NCBI RefSeq assembly: GCF_047663525.1
Contig: NC_092605.1
Span: forward strand, 4,216,001 to 4,280,000
Direction of reading: 5' to 3'
DNA: 64,000 nucleotides
DNA from: Anas platyrhynchos
Taxonomy: Eukaryota; Chordata; Aves; Anseriformes; Anatidae
Of the stretch, positions 49,099 to 63,115 are shown piece by piece. Made by a program: the position numbers and the translations under genes. The notes under the pieces are model-generated. The model was not told the origin of the DNA. It saw nothing but the letters and a program-made list of their open reading frames with translations, and did not search any database. Position 1 is the stretch's first letter. Each line of letters starts with the position of its first letter.

Positions 49099-51219
49099 GT
49101 GCATCTCCTGCTATCAAGACAGTCTATTTGTTTTTGAGGCATAGTGAGGATTTTGATATCTCTGCTAGGACTCCCTCCTTGGGGACTCGCTGCTGCCCTC
49201 CCCACAGCCAACTCATGGTTCCTTCCTCCCAGCAGCCTGCCATCTTCCCAAAGGAGCGATGCTGTTACACATTTAGGGTGTCACTAAGGCACTCAGCACA
49301 TCCAGCTCTATTCAGGCTCTTAGAGATGCACCGTCTGTTTGTAACTCACAGATCCTGTCCCCTTGTGCCTCAAGGGGGGCAGAAATTTGTAGCAGCAGGA
49401 CTTGCAGCACAGCCATCCCCTTGCTCCAGAAGCATCATTTCTTGTTGCTTGAACTAAAAGGCAACCCTTCATAGTTCTAAACAGTATAGAGCTTATTTCA
49501 TATAACTGAATAATTTGGACTCTGTAATCACAGAAGACAATAGTAAATATTACCACTAGCCATTCCTAATAACCCATAGCAACACAGAGTGCTAAAAATC
49601 TATGGGCACTTAAAAAACAACAACTTCATTTTCCATTCATTTTCCAGATTAAAAATTACTTCACGGAACAGGCTGCCATGCTGAGCGTTAACGATTTTTT
49701 TTCCCCCTGTTTCATCGGCACCTCCCACCTGGACCATAACCAGCTGTAATCTAGTCCGTGACCCTCCTGACTTGATATGAAGCATAATGGCTTGGGGCCA
49801 TCGTACTGAGAGTACAGGAATGCACGCAGCCCCGACACGCCAGCCCAGAGGCAGCTGGAGATGCTGTCTGGTGACCAGACACTCCTGGGTTACAACTCCC
49901 TTACAACTCCCAGGCTGTAACATGGACTCAGTAAAAGCTTTTTGTAGCTTAAACGATCCTTGCTGCTGAAACTAGAGTTAACCTGGGCGGTGAATGGAAG
50001 AGATCATCTCCTCTGGAAATAAACCCAGGGAATAGGAGAAGGGAGAAAAGCAGGAAGATAATCAAGGAGAGGGACTCCTTGGGAGGGAAATTTAATTGAA
50101 AATATGCACTGATGGGAAAAAAAAAAACACGGGGGAAAAAAGAATTGTTGCATCCCCTCATCACTACTAATCAGGTCCCGGTCCCCCCTCAACTGCCAAA
50201 CACTTATCATTTGTAGTTCTCAGCCTTCTTAGATAGATGGGGCTAAGCAACAGAAGCTGTCTCTTAGCAGCCTTCAAGCATGTCTCACCTTTGTTACAGC
50301 TAGTTCTAGTCATTTTTAGGCAAATTGGTTTTGTTGTTAACCTGGGTTTGATTTTAATTTCACCCATGTACAGCAGTAACTTGTTAACAAGCTGCTCCAG
50401 GAGATCTTTATAGGACAGTAGAAAGCAGGGAAAGGAAATAATTACAGCATTTCCACCTACAGTAGTCTGCTTCAGGGCAGGTATAAATAGATCCGTTAAG
50501 TGTTTGTTCACTTAAAAGAGAGTTCAGCCTAACTGCTTTTTCAATTGCCAGCAGCTGAATTGATGGCTTGTTTTTTTTTTTCTTAAAAACGAGGGCAAAG
50601 ATCATCAACTAAATATCGCCCTCCCTTCCTCTAGACCGCAAGTAGCGTTAAAGAAGTTTCAGAATTTTTACCAAATCCAGATGTTGGGTGTATAAAATGC
50701 AGGCAATTTTTCAAAACCATTATATTTCTTTGGGAAAGGAAGGCTAATTATATCAGAAAGCTCAGTTCTGCTTCGGAACAGAGGAAATTAATGGCGGAAA
50801 AAGAAAAACAACACAACAACAACAAAACCCACATTCACATTTCATTCAGCTGGGGAATCCGAAAAGCTTTGGATGGCTTCATGCGCACAGTAGCTCCCTT
50901 TAGAGTCCCACCACAAGTTTTGAGGAAACACATGCTTAAGTGTCTGAAAACGCCCTGTTTTTGTGCCGCAGGAAGCCCAGGAGCAGGGCAGGCACAACGC
51001 AACACAACACCAGCTGGGATGGGATGGGGATATATCAGGCCGTGTGGGGATGGATCTGCAGGGGGAAAGCCTCTCCTCAGGGACCAGGATGGGAGGAAGG
51101 GGAGGAAGAGGAGTGGGTGGCCCATTTGGGTGCCTTGGACCCATCTCCCCCAGCACCATCCGCCATCCCATGGCTCCAGGGCCCCACCAACGTCCACCTT
51201 CCCTGTGCCAAATTGGTTA
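49099..51219. other. Gene-poor flank, part 4
   Basis: No supported gene. Open frames on both strands near 50790-51310 (up to 172 codons) have proline- and glycine-rich composition with no domain, and conflict with each other, so I leave them out. Confidence 0.5.
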
Positions 51220-51500
51220 AATAAACCTTCCCCGCCGCAGGCTCGCAGCAACGAGATAGACATCATTTATGCAGTCTCCTCGGTAGCTCTGCTAATGGGC
51301 CGCTTATAATGGCATTACGGGGGCTTTCCAGGCAAATCCGCTGCACTCTGCCTGCGGCCTAATGCGCTGAGGCCTCGCCTCGGCGCCCGGTGATAGTCCC
51401 TGTGCACACAAAGCCCGTCCTCTGCCACTGCCTATTGTTCCAGCTGCAGGTGCTATATTTAACCGAACAATAGCTAATAAACAAAAGACGTTTTAAGTGG
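51220..51500. promoter_or_regulatory. Candidate enhancer with SOX/E-box inverted cluster
   Basis: Non-repetitive, CpG-containing sequence unlike its surroundings. Within it CTATTGTTC (51432-51440) and its exact reverse complement GAACAATAG (51465-51473) flank CAGCTG, CAGGTG and TATATTTA. The arms carry the SOX core ACAAT and the centre carries two E-boxes. This is a motif-based guess at a regulatory element; conservation could not be tested. Confidence 0.35.
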
Positions 51501-54500
51501 TTTGTGGTGTCTGCTGAGCACCCGCTGCCCTTTTTGTGTTGTGCTCTGTCTTCAGTCCTCACGCTCAGGTCTCCCGAGTTCTATTCAGCTGCAAAAGCCC
51601 AAAGCTTCCAGTGAGAGGAATAAACTAATCTGGTGGGGAAACAAAACAATCGATGGCTCACAAAAGCAAAAGGGACAAATATTTGAGAAGGAAAAAGCAG
51701 AACAAATTCAAATATAATTGTGAGCCCTACCACAGGAGTGCCGTAGAAGCAGCGAAGGTTCCTCCACACAGGCCTCAAGCCAGCCGCCTTCGCAGGTGCC
51801 AAGACTCAAACCTGTGATTCCAGGTAGCGCTAATAAATTTGGGTTTGGAATAGAATTAAACCACTCCTCTGCATGCCTGGGGATGTGACTCAGAGCCGCG
51901 GTCCTGCAGAGCCGCCGGAGGTGCACGTAGGCAGGAGCTGCGGGCACCCAAAGGAGGCGAGCTGTGCCCGCCGAGCTGGCAGCCTGAAGCGGGGAAGGAG
52001 CTGCCCCAGGTTCCTCATGGGGAGCTGGCTGAAGCAGAGATTTCCTCCACTGATGGGCTCCAATTCAGAGATACAGCTGTTGTCAGGTGGTTTTTATTCC
52101 TACGCTCAGGGGGAGGAAGGCGATAGTATTTATTAACCTGATCGCAGGCACCGAAGCTCGATCCTCACTCCAGATATGCAGGCAGTCATCAGAGCCTGTT
52201 GTGTCTGCATGAACGTCCTAATCCTGACTCTGCTTTCTGAATACATAAAGCAACACATAGGGCCATTCATCCTGGATAGTCTTTTAGGTGGCTGCAGCGG
52301 GCAAGACAGTATTTGTAATATAGAGAACTCTATGGCAAGCTATTTTCGTACCATAGGATCATTAACATTTTTGAATGTCTGAGAAGCTGCTAACATTTAT
52401 AACATTTTACAACCGAGATCCATTCTCCCAAATAGAGAAAGAGCTCATATTTTTCACATACACTGTAGATATTGATAATTTTCTCATTTTCTGATATGAC
52501 AGGGTTTGGGGATTTTTTTCCCTGCTGAGACAAGATGACTGACAGAAGGAGATGAGAATTTCTCACAACGAGAAGCAATGCATTTTTACACAGCCCAGGC
52601 TAGAAGAAAGCAATAATTGTCTCAAGACACAGGCACAAGTCTCCAGAGCGGGTGGTGATTTATTTCAAGAGACACCGCTGACAAAAATGCCAGGCATGCT
52701 TTCCCAAGCCAAGACGCAAGCTGAGATTGGCCAAAACACCACCTTGCCCTGCCTCCTGCCCTGCTGCTGGGCGACCCTGTTCTCTTGCTCTCATATATAC
52801 ATTGTCTTCTTCCAACATTTGACCAGGCTTTGCAGCTGCCTTCACTCTTCCAGTGGTGCACACAAGCTAAAACAGCCTCCTCCACATGCTGTCCTCCCAG
52901 CCTCCTCTTCCAGCTGTCCTCTGCCTCTTCTCACTGTCCAAATCTCAAGTTTTTCTGTGTTGCTCCTAATAGCTTTGATGTATGCCAAGTCCCATCCTAC
53001 TCATCCCATTAAAGCCCAGACCTTTCACAAATCTTTCCTGCATTGATCTTCCAGCCAGCTTTTGTCTCTCTTACATCTAGGTTCCCTCTGTTTGTACACG
53101 TATTTCTCTGTCTGTATCTGGGAATAGTTCTGCTTCTATTGATGCTACCAGATGCAGGGCCTTATATTTTATTAAAATCCTAGGGGTAAGGATGAAGACT
53201 TTCAAGGTATAGATAGATGTCTTCTGCTTTGACAGATGCAATAGTGAGCATGACTGCTCCCTGCAATGGTAACACCTGGGGTGTCACAAAAACCTCAAGA
53301 GGCTGATGGATATCACAGACAGCCTGATGCTTATCCCATGCTAGACACTGGCTTGAGAGAGACATTTCCATGTTATATACCAGCCCCAGAGAGACATGTT
53401 CATGGCATCCCTGCCCAGGAACACTGACCTCACCTAACAGAGGACAGACAGTGGCTGTCCAAGGCTGTGCCACTTGCTGTAGGACAGCAGGGCCAGAGCT
53501 CTGTCTGTGGTGGATCTACCTTCTGCTCCTTTTCTGCAGCCACACTTCAGTCTCAGGTGCCCTCAGACCAGGACCTCGATAGAATGGTGCTGCTATGAGC
53601 AGCCCCTGCAGGCAGCGAGTGCTAGAGCACCAGGGGTCCAGGGACATGGGCTCTGAGCAGGTCTCTGATTTGGAAAACTGCACAGCATCAATGACTTACA
53701 AATCTAAGTGTTTGCAAAGCCAGCTGAAAAATATGCCACAATGGGTAAGTGAGGGTGCTTGCTCAGGAGCAGGGCAGAAGAGGGTTTTTAGGCCCAAATC
53801 ACAGGGCAGCAGTGCGAGAGCTGTTTTGCTTTTCCTTTTTTCCCCTCCTACTGATTTAGTCTGGAAGCATTTCAGAGGGCACTTTCTCCTGTTATACAGC
53901 GATAAAACTCTGGGCTCAATAACTGAGATCTGATGTCTGGCATCAGAGCAATACAAATAACAATAAAAGAAACAAAATAGTGGTGAGTCAGGCTGGTTTT
54001 GACTTGGAAAAACATCAGTTATCCTTATTACTCACCAGCTCTGCTGTCTCCTCTGGGGGACTCTGCTGGCCACCGCAGACTCTGCAGTCAAAGAGAGGCC
54101 GGGTTGAGCTCAAGCCCTCCTAGAACCCACTTTTTTCCCTGGGGCTGCATGGCACCAGCAGTTTCGTACCCATGCTGTCAGGATCCAGAGTGCACAGACA
54201 GTCATCAGCAACGCGCACAAGCGGCCTGGTCCCGCTGGGAGGTGATTTGTGCTTTCAGATTTGTATTTATTAATTTCTAGACCGTTCACTTCCATTTTGG
54301 CTCCATTTTTCTCTTCAAGTGAAAAATTTACCCCGAATCACAGCGCGTTATTTCCACTTGTCAAGATAAAGGTTAATGAAATACCAGTAACTGCATCACA
54401 AATCTAGCTCTGTATCTATCTAAGATTTTTTATGGCACACTAAACTGCACAGCCCATGCTTAGAGAAGTCTGTGATTTAAAAAAAAACAAAACTGTCAGA

Positions 54501-57500
54501 GGTCAAGAAATTCACAATCAGACCAGCTGAGCTTCTGCCTTTCACTGCTCACCTCTCACCTGGGGGATGGGGAAAAGGCCCTCGCTCAACGGCCACAGGG
54601 CAAGACAGCCCAGCACACACGATTCTGCAGGACCACGGTACTTAAAACAGCATTTTCCTTTGCAAACATTGTCTACCTATGGATAATGGTTACTTGGATA
54701 TCTGCGCACTATATCAATAATATATGAAGTACACATATATGTATGTACTATCTCCTACTAATACATAGGATTTAGAAGCAGCATAACATTTGGTATGTAT
54801 AGCTGTCTTTGGAGAGATTTGCACCAGAGGTGCAAAGAGGATTTCGCATACTGGCTGCAGAAAAGTTTCTCATGCCCTAAACGTGAAATGGGGGGTGGCA
54901 GCAGGCAGCACCACAGAGCTGCTCAGCACGGCAGAGCTCACAAGTTGAGAAGAATTACGCAGTGACAAACTCCCCTTTGAAATCCATAGATCAAACCCCA
55001 AATTAAATACTCGCCAATACAAAAGATGCACCGGTTTAGCAGCAGTTCACATCCATGAGCCTGCAGGAAGGAAGGGAGGGGCAGCTTTGTTTTCTTCCCA
55101 GGGAAGGCCAGTGACTTATGGGATGAGTGTCAGAAACTGCCGGTTGGGATGAGTCATGAGATTGGCATGGGGCGTTTTTCATTAATATTGGCTTGAATAC
55201 ATGCCAAAGAGGATTTCCAAAATTCACAGCCAGTTATTGCTTGTCATAGGGTTAAAAATCCTATAGCCTGTTATTCCACTCCAAGGCATGCAGTCAAAAG
55301 CCTGCAGAGATTATTCTAAGAAGGTTTGTTCTGTAAATATGTTTTTAAAAAATTTGAGTACAAGTGAAGTTAAAAAAAAATAAAACAAACAAACAAAAAA
55401 AGCCCACCAACTTCTAACAGAGCAAACCCTCTTATAGAGAATCTTTTCCCTCCCTCCTAGGTGGATTAAAAAGCATTGTTATGAACTCCCAGTGCAGATT
55501 TGATTATGGACTAAATCAAAATGCTTTGGAGTTCTTGGAATTCAGATCTGAAGTTCATAGTTTCAGTCCGTATGCCGCATATGAAAGTAAGATAAAGAGA
55601 GGGATGTACTTTTTCTTCCTTTTGATATGCAAAGATTTAGACAAAATACTTACTTTCCAATTTGCTTTTTCAGTAGAAATCACTAGAGATGCTATCAAAC
55701 ATGAAATACCCTTCGATGCCTGAAGAGCTCCTGAAATGATGGATGACATCAAGAGCCAAAGGAATATATACAAAGCAACTGAAGAAAGAGATTCTTAATC
55801 ACTCTGTGAAGCATGCTGATTCGTTGCTATCTACTTAACTAAAGGTTTTGTCGTCACATATCTAACTTTAAAATGTAATGAACCATTTGGAGAAAGGATA
55901 TCTCTGTTAAAAAAATCAGTCCTGTCCCTTTGGCTGAAGTGTGAGCAATAACACACTTCATCAGATATTCTCAGCAAGTCCCTCATTAAAATGGTAGTGC
56001 CAGATGAGACCTAATTTTCCTAACATTTCCAAAGTACAATGCCAGAAGGAAAATACTTAAGATTTTATGTATTCATGAAAAATAGTAAAAAAGGGTACAA
56101 GCCCCTCCTTCTGCTAGTTCTTTGATGGACCTCTGCCATTTACAGATATTTTCCTGTTAAAATTGCATATCAATACTTTTTTTAATTAAAAAAAAAAAAA
56201 AGCAAAACAAAACTTTTGCCCACTAGATGGCTGTAATTGTTATGGCCACGCTTAATTTTTGGTATCAAATGCTCATCTTTAATAAAGTGCATTCCTCCTT
56301 TTTGTTATTCTGTGCTAGATGCTGTCGATCACCAGTGCAGAAGGGGCAGCGATGTGCTTATCACTTTGCACATTTCAGGGGTTTGTATCCAACATCAATG
56401 TTGAGTGGCTTGCTGTGCCATGTCTGAGGAGCAGGAACCCAGCACCATTCTGAAGGACGAACTGGGCTTTCATTTTTCATCACCAAAAGGAATACTTTGT
56501 TTTCTGATAATAGAAAGAATGATCAAAGACTAAGATCCCTTTTGGAAAGGCTTTCCTGATAGCATGCCATTTAACACAAGCAGCTTGCTATTACTGTTGT
56601 ATCACAAAAAATTTTGCAAATCTGATGGATGAGAGCCCAGAAGGCAGGATTGAGCATCCATGTCCTAGATTTAGTATCTGAGTTGATGCAAAAAAGAAGC
56701 AGGATCTGCTGGAAAGAAGGCTCAGACGATGCATCACAGAGAACACAGTTTCACTGATGTTTGCATAAGGCCCAATTCCAGGAAGAGAAATGGATCTGTG
56801 CAGTGAATTTGTGAAGTGTTTGCTGGCTGCGGCGACCCATGCCTGCAGGTTTCCAGAACCTCCACCCAATGGGAACGTCCACGTGGGCTCAGGTGCAGAG
56901 AAAGACAGAAAGACTTTGCTGGTTCAGCTAGCAAGCATGAGGCGAGTGCTTCAGCTAAACAGAGCCACTGGGGTATAAACACCTCCAACATGTTTGACAA
57001 CTCTTGACTACAGATATGTAGAGAGGGAGTCAGCCCTCTTCTCACATTTTAAGTCCAATGCGAGTTTTTAAGCAGTAGGCAGAAGCTTTCACAACATCTC
57101 TCCATTAAGCACAAGCCTCCATGGATTCGCTGAGGCATCGCTGAATGCCCTGCGCATGGCTTATCCTTGCAGCTTTGCCCCGTTCAGCCTGCAGATAAGC
57201 CTAACCTTGATGGAAATTAGTTTTTATTCAGGGATGGGTTCACCTCCCAGTTCAGCACTGCCCAGAAGGCGAGGGATCAAGGTCCATCAGGTTCCTTAAG
57301 TGCAGCTTCTCAGCTCAGTGTCTGCAAAGAGGGTTTGTCCCGCAGGGCCTCGTAACCAGCCAGGCTGAGCAGTGCCCTGGCCTTGGCCAAATGTACCACA
57401 CCAGTAACGGGTGCACATCCAGCACCTCAGGTTTTCAGGTAACCTGGAAGAAACAGCACTTCTGGCATACAAGGAGCTGCAAAAAGATCTGGTTTAGAAG

Positions 57501-59479
57501 AATTTCGTGACAGCTGCAATGCACCGGTTTAATATCGGTCAAGTAGATAATTCCACTTATTGCTCGCTGTTGCAGAAATACCACACAAAAGTGCTTGGAG
57601 GCTACAATTGCAGTCAAACCAGTTATGTCCTCCTGCTTTAACTGTATTTCTTCCTAAACCAATATAAACAAAGCTCTCTCTTTTGGTGCCCATCTTCCAA
57701 AGGGAGGTAGCCCCCCATGATGGTGCCAGCCCCACATGCCATGGGTCACCCAGCTGAATACAGCCATGTCCTCATTTTGCCCAACCCCAACACTGCCCCT
57801 GGCCAAGTTATCGCATGGGGCACATGCTGTAGGCAGTTTTTCTGCCCTTCCTGCCACAAGTCCAGCCTGGCTTGGTATTTAAATTGAGTTCATCACCTTG
57901 CTGTCTGAACGCCTTTTGAAATTATGTTAATCAAGAAAGCATAACGAGCCTTCAAATTCAGCTGAACTGTAAGGGTGAAGTGCTCAAGTAACGTGGCTCT
58001 TACATCCTAAATCCGTCCTGATCTCCAGTGCCTCTACAAAGTTGTCCCGTGTCTGGTGCACTGACCTAGGCCATCGTACCAGTGTTTAGGGAATGCTCTT
58101 AGTAGAGGTGTCAGTATTCTGCTCAGGCATCATTTCCCTATCTACAAAACAAGATGGAGCATTTTTGATTCTGCAGCAGAAGCCTTGGAGACTAATGGAC
58201 AAAAGAGCTAGGTACGAGTAAGACAGATGGAGGTCCATGTTACCCTCTCTTCCTATTCCCATAAAAGTAATTCCTGCCATCATCCTTTGAAACAGTCCAA
58301 ATGAGTCCCTAAAACCTGGGCACTTCTCTAACGTCCTCTGACTTATCGTCTCTCCTGTCCTCCTGTGCCTGCAGCAAATCTTGCTGAACAGGTTTATGCA
58401 AAATAATCTCCATGCAAACATTCTGCAAATAGATCAATTCCACGTCCGGTACCAAACGTCCTGTCGGGAGCCCACTGAGCAAATGGACGTCTTCGCTATA
58501 AAATTGCATACCGGAATGTCATGTAGCATCCTAACCATATAGATTGGAAATAATTTAACTTTCAGCACGGAGTTTTCAGTATTGCAATGACAGCAGTATG
58601 AACAGCCACATTTTCTGAGAATTGCAAAGGACAAGTGGTTAAGGTCAGCAGCTTCGCAAGAGTCGTTTGCCTTTGGTGCCTAATTTAAGACTCTCCAGAG
58701 CAGATTTTGCAAGGTGCAGATCTGCTGAGGCTCCCAGTAAACTGTGATGGAGTTATGGGTGCTTTGCATTTTTTGGTAATCAGCCTGGAGAGAATGCAAG
58801 CTGTGCCCACAAAAACAAAAGTGTGCACAACTGGGGCTGGTTAAAGACCATGACACTTGCTCCTGCAGGCAGCAGAGCTCCTGCCCAGCTCTGTGCTGTC
58901 CCGGTGGAGCTCACCCTCCCACCAGCTGCCTTCACAAAGCAAACCACAGACCACAGAGATTTGCTGGGTAAACAGCGAGCCAGCCCTGCAGTATCACTGC
59001 TGTAGAGAAACGGAAAAAGAGCTGCAAGAGGTGCTCCCCACCTGGTGCAGCTCTCCACAGGACGATTTAGGTATCTGGGAGAATGGCACGTAGCACCTCC
59101 CTAACTGAGATGCACGAGGCTGCACCCAAGGGCTGTCTGACCCTTGGTGGAGATATCTAGCAGGGAACCAAAGAGCTCAAGGAAGCTGGGAGTGCCGAGA
59201 CAGCTCAGGCAGCCGCTCCCTGTGTGCAGAGGGCTGGGGCATGGCCACTGCTGGCTGGAGAGCCCAAGCGCCGTGGCTAGTGGGAAGGCTCCAGCCTCTG
59301 ACACAAGGCTTTAGCATGGCTCTGGGGCTGGTCGCACAACAGAGGTCTGTCCCCTCCTTCAATCTCACCCAGACACTGCTCTGAACCAGGGCGTTTCATG
59401 AGCCTGCCCAACGCGGGGAGCTCGTTTGCATGCTCCCTTTTGGTTTTGTACCATTTCCAACATTTCTGGCAAAAACATT
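51501..59479. other. Gene-poor flank, part 5
   Basis: No coding exon, RNA gene or clear mobile element recognised. It mixes AT-rich stretches (for example about 54360-54800 and 55240-56300) with moderately GC-rich stretches (about 51850-52080 and 57250-57850). Confidence 0.5.
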
Positions 59480-59930
59480 TCCTCTGACTGTTTTCCTTCT
59501 AAAAACAGCCTCTTCCAGACAGAGCTGCTCTGCCACCATTTAGCCGGGTAGACATGCGGCTATTTAAAACGCGGAGCTAGAACATTAGCAAAACACTTGT
59601 CTGCTTCCAAGACAAGCAGCGGAGGGGAGGGCGCGCCGCTGGGTGCAACCTTGCCTGGCCCCGGGAGGGTTAAGCCTGCGTCATGGTGCCCTGTGCCGAA
59701 TTTAAGGCTCCTGGGGATGGAATCTGTGACAAAACCTGACAAGGTTTTAGGAGCAGCTATTTCGCAGCCCTGGGTATTTATGCCTTTGGCTCCCAGCTCT
59801 TGTGCACTCTGCGGTCAGCGGTTTAATTATTTACCAGGGTATATGCAGCACCGTTCGGCAACAACCATCAAACCCGACATTTTGCTAATGCGAGGGTAAT
59901 TGGGTTATTTTTCTCCCACCAGCTGAACCC
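59480..59930. promoter_or_regulatory. Candidate noncoding regulatory island
   Basis: A locally CpG-containing, non-repetitive segment with a GGCGCGCC site near 59630, TGCGTCA (AP-1/CRE-like) near 59678, two TATTTAA/TATTTAT-like boxes and TTTAATTATTTA near 59821. It is set in ordinary intergenic sequence and reads like a conserved noncoding element. No gene is visible here, and conservation is untested. Confidence 0.25.
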
Positions 59931-62834
59931 CCAACCCCCCCTATTCTGCTGGGAGATGCAGAGTCATAGCTCTGCTGGCTTGGCTCCCTGCCACCCAACT
60001 GCTCCTTTAAAACCCCATACCTCCCATTGAAGGAACTCGGTGTCCTGTTCGCCAGGAGGACGTCAGTGTTTCTATGGAAACTCTTCCCAAAGATTCTCGC
60101 TCCGTGCTGCTGCTGCGTATTGTATGACCGGCTTTGTACACGGCAATTCATTATAGAGGCTGTGACGAAAAGGGAGCAGCTTTTTGCCCGAAGGGAAAAG
60201 CATTAAAAAAAAAAAAAAAAATCCAACCACCACACCACCTTAGTATTAATAAAATAAGCCACTAAAACTGAAGGTGCTAAAGCTGTTTGGTATTTGGGTT
60301 ATGAATGGAATCTGCTTGCCTGTGCTTCTTGCAGAGAAATGAAAAATACGGTTTCCTGAATAATTAGCTTAGCTGAAGAAAACCTTATGAATTCTACATA
60401 AGGTCCTTTTTTTTTTCCCCCAAGTAGCTAGGGGAAAATTTTCCACCTATCCCCATCACAATCATCATGATCGATGAGTGTCACGTAGGTAACAAATGGA
60501 GCCAAACAAGAGCCCCGTACGTGCACTGCTGCGAGTGCAGGGGAGGCTCAAAGCTGGGCTCAGGTTTCGCATTTGAATTAATGTCTGTGAAGGGGACACA
60601 GAATTAATAGGTTGACGAAAGATTCACATTAATTTCCCATTTTCCAAAATAACAGAAAATCACTGGAACCAGCAGAGAACACGCTGACGACATTTACGTA
60701 GATCTCCCTTGCTGGTTACGTCCAAAGGTGGCCAGATTGCTCACCCTTCTGGAAATGAGCACCAGGTATGAAATGCTAGGAAGGCAAAAGGTCTGGATTT
60801 ATTTCCCGCTTCTATCTTCGGTTTGCCCTGTTATGTTGTATTGAGAAATATCCGTTAGTTTGGGATATCTGCAGTTCCTGGGTGGTGGTATGAAGGTGCC
60901 TGGGTGCAGCAGAGCTGGGACAAAACCTGGGAGAAGCTCTGGGCATCTCAGCAAACCGGGCTGCAGGGGTTTTGGGGTGAGTATGCCAGTACCAGGGTGC
61001 AGAACCATAGCCCCAGCCCAGCAGAGGACTGAGATCTCCTGCAGAACAGCAGGATGTTCACACACCGAGCTGGGAAACAGCACTGAGTGAAAACCTGAGC
61101 AGAGAAGAGGATGAGAAGAGACAAGTGTTTTATTTTTAAACCTTATGAATTTCTGAGTAGTTCTGCTTTGTTGCTTTCCTGGGGAGGAAGGCAGGGTTGG
61201 GAAAATAGGAATCTCAAACTATGCTAGCTCCCTGATCCTGCGCTAAAGACTTGTATTACCTTTAATTGATGTTTCTGAGTGCATTCTCATTGATTTACCC
61301 CAACCGCGCTCTTTGTGCAGAGAACATTCTATTCTCAGAGCGTAATCTAGACCCATACAAACAATATAGATGTTTCCTGATAACATAATTTAGAAAGAGG
61401 AGAGGTAATTACTGCCTATGCTGAACACACGGCATCTGCGCTTGCCAGCGTACGACGAACCCGTGACCCCGTTCGGAATCTGTACCGGGGAAAACTCCCA
61501 GCCCCGCCAATGTGGTTCTCATTTTGCTGAGAGCCTTTTCCATCTTTTTAAATATGCAAGCCCTCATGCCTTTGATTTTTAGCTTCCTTACGATATCTCA
61601 TGCTGAAATTATTTAGAAGGATCTTGGAGGCTCTTCCATCTGAAATTCAGGGATCATTCCTGCGGAAACGCCTGTGTTGTCAGAGGAGAGGAGAGCAGCG
61701 ATGCTGGCAGCGGCTGCAGAGCAATGGGGAGAGGATGAGCAAATTCCCTTGGGGGTAGCTTGTTCTTTTAAGTGTAACGAAACAGGTTCTTGCTTTTAAG
61801 AACTTGCGTTAAATACTTGAAGAAGAGGTTGGAAGTTATCTGACCTGCTCAGAAAAATAAAAGTCCGTTTGCCTATATGTAGTGCAAGTGCTGTGATTTA
61901 AGATGAATAGTTGGAGCACTTCTGTCTTACAAATCACGCCACAAGCACTACATTTCATTGCCGTCTCACTGATGGAACGATATTCGGGGTGAGATGTTGC
62001 AATCTGAATTTTCATCTCTAGGGTCAAATCTGTCTCAGTTGGGCAGTGGCTGGAAAGTATTGCCCCGTAGTGGGGTTCTGTGCAAAATAAGCACACGTCC
62101 CTTCACCATGTGGTCAACTGAGATCCATATTACAGAGAAATCACCACCATAATTGCTCCCTGTATCAGCTGCCTCAGGAAAAAAAAATAAATTAAATTAA
62201 AAATAATAATAATTAAAAAAATCAATGACTGGATTGGAAAGCTGCACTCGGTGACCACTGGGATTAAGTCAGAGAGGATGAGGCCAACTGCAAGGAAAAC
62301 AAAAGCTCCGAAATACACTGCTGGCCAGCAGAAAACACCATAAAAGAGGAAGCAGTTTACACAAATGACAGTAAATATTAGTTAATCTTTTGTCTCCGTA
62401 CATGTACACATCCTCCCAAATCCCAAGTCTCTGGAGGGACCTGGACAGTCCAGAGGGTTTGGGTTAAAACCAGTCCGGGTTAATTGTGCAGAATTAGCCA
62501 GGTTGGCTAGCCCAGGTCAGACTAAGCCACATCATTTGTGATGTAACGACTTTACTCTGGTCATCGCAGGAAACCAAACTGAAATTAAATCTGTTCAAAA
62601 TAATTAAAATGCTGTTTCCTTAGAAGGCCAAAGAACAGGTAAGTCAATAACACAGAGGAACTAGAAGCAAAGGTGGAGAAATGCATATAAAAATATATTT
62701 ATTTTTAAACACTAATTTAAAGTCTAAGGAAAACCATTCATTGTGCACAGTTCCTGGGGTTTCTTTAAACAGGGAAAGAAGATTAAAATATTAATCTCCG
62801 CTGATTTCCCTGTGTAGCAGCAAAAATGAGTGTG
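59931..62834. other. Gene-poor flank, part 6
   Basis: No gene recognised. Simple tracts: 17 A at 60205-60221, and an A/T-only stretch of AAT and TAAA units at about 62179-62222. Confidence 0.5.
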
Positions 62835-63115
62835 TCTAGAAAGACTGACCTATGAGAGAAGATTAAAAAGAGCTAAATTTGTATAGCTTGGCTAAGCAAC
62901 AGCAGCACATGAGGAACGCGCTGGCAGGGTGCAGAAACAGCGAAAGATGGATTATTATTTGGAAAGACAACAGTGTTAGGGGGTGAAAATTAAAGAAAGG
63001 TCAAGCAGAACACTAGAAAAGTGTCCTTTAAGACTCTGGCACATTCTTTAAGTAATGAAAGCCATGGTATGCTGAACATATAAGCACGGGGCTGAACTAA
63101 GCTAGTGTGAGGACC
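62835..63115 (+). mobile_element. Ancient CR1/L3-like LINE ORF2 relic (C-terminal region)
   Basis: GAAAGACTGACCTATGAGAG then AAGATTAAAAAGAGCTAAAT and GTATAGCTTGGCTAAGCAAC (62840-62900) match the 3' coding part of the same old amniote CR1/L3-like family as at 15 kb, where the protein reads roughly R-L-x-Y-E-E-R-L-K-R-L-x-L-Y-S-L. Similarity fades after about 62950. One extra base breaks the frame inside the block. It is a dead fragment. Confidence 0.6.

Noticed and set aside
50791-51309. 172-codon + strand frame and 143-codon - strand frame
   Set aside because: They overlap on opposite strands, show no recognisable domain, and end in a stretch better read as noncoding regulatory sequence.
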